From Stutzerimonas zhaodongensis (lineage in GTDB: Bacteria > Pseudomonadota > Gammaproteobacteria > Pseudomonadales > Pseudomonadaceae), in assembly GCF_003696365.1 (NCBI RefSeq), contig NZ_RFFM01000001.1, forward strand, positions 1,689,852-1,753,851: a stretch of 64,000 nucleotides of DNA, in the 5' to 3' direction. The notes beneath the pieces are model-generated. The model was given only the letters and a program-made list of their open reading frames with translations, was not told the origin of the DNA and searched no databases. Both the position numbers and the translations under genes were made by a program. Positions within the stretch are counted from its first letter, which is position 1, and each line of letters opens with the position of its first letter. Below, one piece after another: positions 63,438 through 64,000 of this stretch.

Positions 63438-63463
63438 ACTGTGCCGGTACAGTTGCCGTACCG
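63438..63463. promoter_or_regulatory. Two overlapping inverted repeats upstream of braC
   Basis: ACTGT-N6-ACAGT (63438-63453) overlaps CGGTAC-N7-GTACCG (63445-63463), in the divergent 200-bp gap between the DUF2288 gene and braC. The arrangement looks like an operator, but no known regulator site matches well. Confidence 0.4.
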
Positions 63464-63536
63464 TTTGGGGACGTTTAGCCCTTAACGACACTGCAGCCCG
63501 CAGGATCCAAACAATAATGATGCAAGTGGAGCGCAT

Positions 63537-64000
63537 ATGAAGACCAAGCAGCGTCTTTCCAAACTATTCATGGCTATCGCTTTGACGGGTGCAGCGAGCT
63601 ACACGCTGGCCGCCGACAATATCAAGATCGGTTTGGCCGGCCCGGTAACGGGGGCTGTCGCGCAGTACGGGGAAATGCAATTCATCGGTGCGCAAATGGC
63701 CATCGAACAGATCAACAAGGACGGGGGCGTCAACGGTCAGAAACTTGAAGGCATCGTCTACGACGACGCTTGCGACCCGAAGCAGGCCGTGGCGGTGGCC
63801 AACAAGATCGTCAACGATGACGTGCGTTTCGTCGTTGGCCACCTTTGCTCCAGCTCCACCCAGCCGGCGTCTGACATTTACGAAGACGAAGGCATTCTGA
63901 TGATTACCGCGGCATCCACCAGCCCGGACATCACATCCCGCGGTTACGAGTTGATTTTCCGCACCATCGGTCTGGACAGCCTGCAGGGCCCGACCGCTGG
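63537..64000 (+). CDS. braC: Branched-chain amino acid ABC transporter substrate-binding protein BraC, 3' end beyond window
   Basis: The first 154 residues are present. A signal peptide ([20 protein letters not shown], cleavage after TLA) is followed by the type-1 periplasmic binding fold: [49 protein letters not shown] and [17 protein letters not shown]. This is very close to BraC/LivJ, which binds Leu, Ile, Val and, in Pseudomonas, Ala and Thr. The rest of the bra operon should lie to the right. AGTGGAG precedes the ATG. Confidence 0.94.
   Translation, partial: MKTKQRLSKLFMAIALTGAASYTLAADNIKIGLAGPVTGAVAQYGEMQFIGAQMAIEQINKDGGVNGQKLEGIVYDDACDPKQAVAVANKIVNDDVRFVVGHLCSSSTQPASDIYEDEGILMITAASTSPDITSRGYELIFRTIGLDSLQGPTA

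Noticed and set aside
63438..63453. LexA box upstream of braC
   Set aside because: The half-sites CTGT and ACAG are six bases apart, not eight, and braC is not an SOS gene.
1..64000. Prophage, CRISPR array, insertion sequence, tRNA or rRNA genes
   Set aside because: No integrase, transposase, regularly spaced repeats or RNA-gene signatures were found on either strand.

Overview
The window is a high-GC chromosomal segment that reads as a gammaproteobacterium of the Pseudomonas / Stutzerimonas (P. stutzeri) group. The main pointers are the tandem fadD1/fadD2 pair beside a MaoC hydratase, the rapA (hepA) block with an AlkB-like dioxygenase, a braC-type leucine-binding protein, pseudomonad REP elements, and a 36-residue CcoM-type cbb3 oxidase subunit. 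I see no rRNA, tRNA, CRISPR array, insertion sequence or prophage. Most of the content is ordinary core or near-core genome; the accessory interest sits in small operons.

Layout. 1-8 kb: 3' end of a serine hydrolase; a DUF3455 / ECF sigma / anti-sigma block; three small alpha-beta barrel or VOC-like proteins; a DUF1624 membrane protein; a GGDEF-EAL protein; a Mut7-C nuclease. 8-18.6 kb: CitMHS transporter, RNase Z, DUF4198 protein, cytochrome b561, HrpA helicase, and a translationally coupled lipoprotein pair. 18.6-30.5 kb: secreted M28 aminopeptidase, a chemoreceptor with an ANR-type box upstream, fadD1 and fadD2 with three stem-loops between them, MaoC, and a secreted pullulanase. 30.5-40 kb: ccoM with two ANR-like boxes; a three-gene operon (hypothetical, AlkB-like dioxygenase, Lys-rich 53-residue protein); rapA; lhr. 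40-48 kb: SDR enzyme; egtB-egtD ergothioneine genes coupled to a subtilase-like protease; an AT-rich 508-bp intergenic region leading to a GH5 glycosidase with three N-terminal repeats. 48-54 kb: DEAD-box helicase, LysR regulator, cyclophilin, CHAD protein, YegD-like Hsp70. 54.5-64 kb: MFS transporter with a hydroxypyruvate-isomerase-like and a beta-hydroxyacid dehydrogenase gene; protealysin-type M4 protease overlapping its emfourin-type inhibitor; a four-gene PhnD-type ABC transporter; start of braC.

How the genes work together. Several pairs are coupled by ATGA or GTGA stop/start overlaps: sigma/anti-sigma, lipoprotein pair, alkB/Lys-rich protein, egtD/subtilase, protease/inhibitor, and parts of the ABC transporter. 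These overlaps are the best evidence for functional partnerships here. Low-oxygen control is suggested by ANR-like TTGAC-N4-ATCAA sites upstream of ccoM and of the chemoreceptor. Two REP doublets lie in frame inside the helicase genes hrpA and lhr and are translated.

The most unusual items are the egtB-egtD-subtilase operon, in which the protease carries Glu where subtilases have the catalytic Asp; the repeat-bearing GH5 enzyme with a foldable leader; and the in-frame REP doublets. All names rest on reading motifs by eye; no database search was run.
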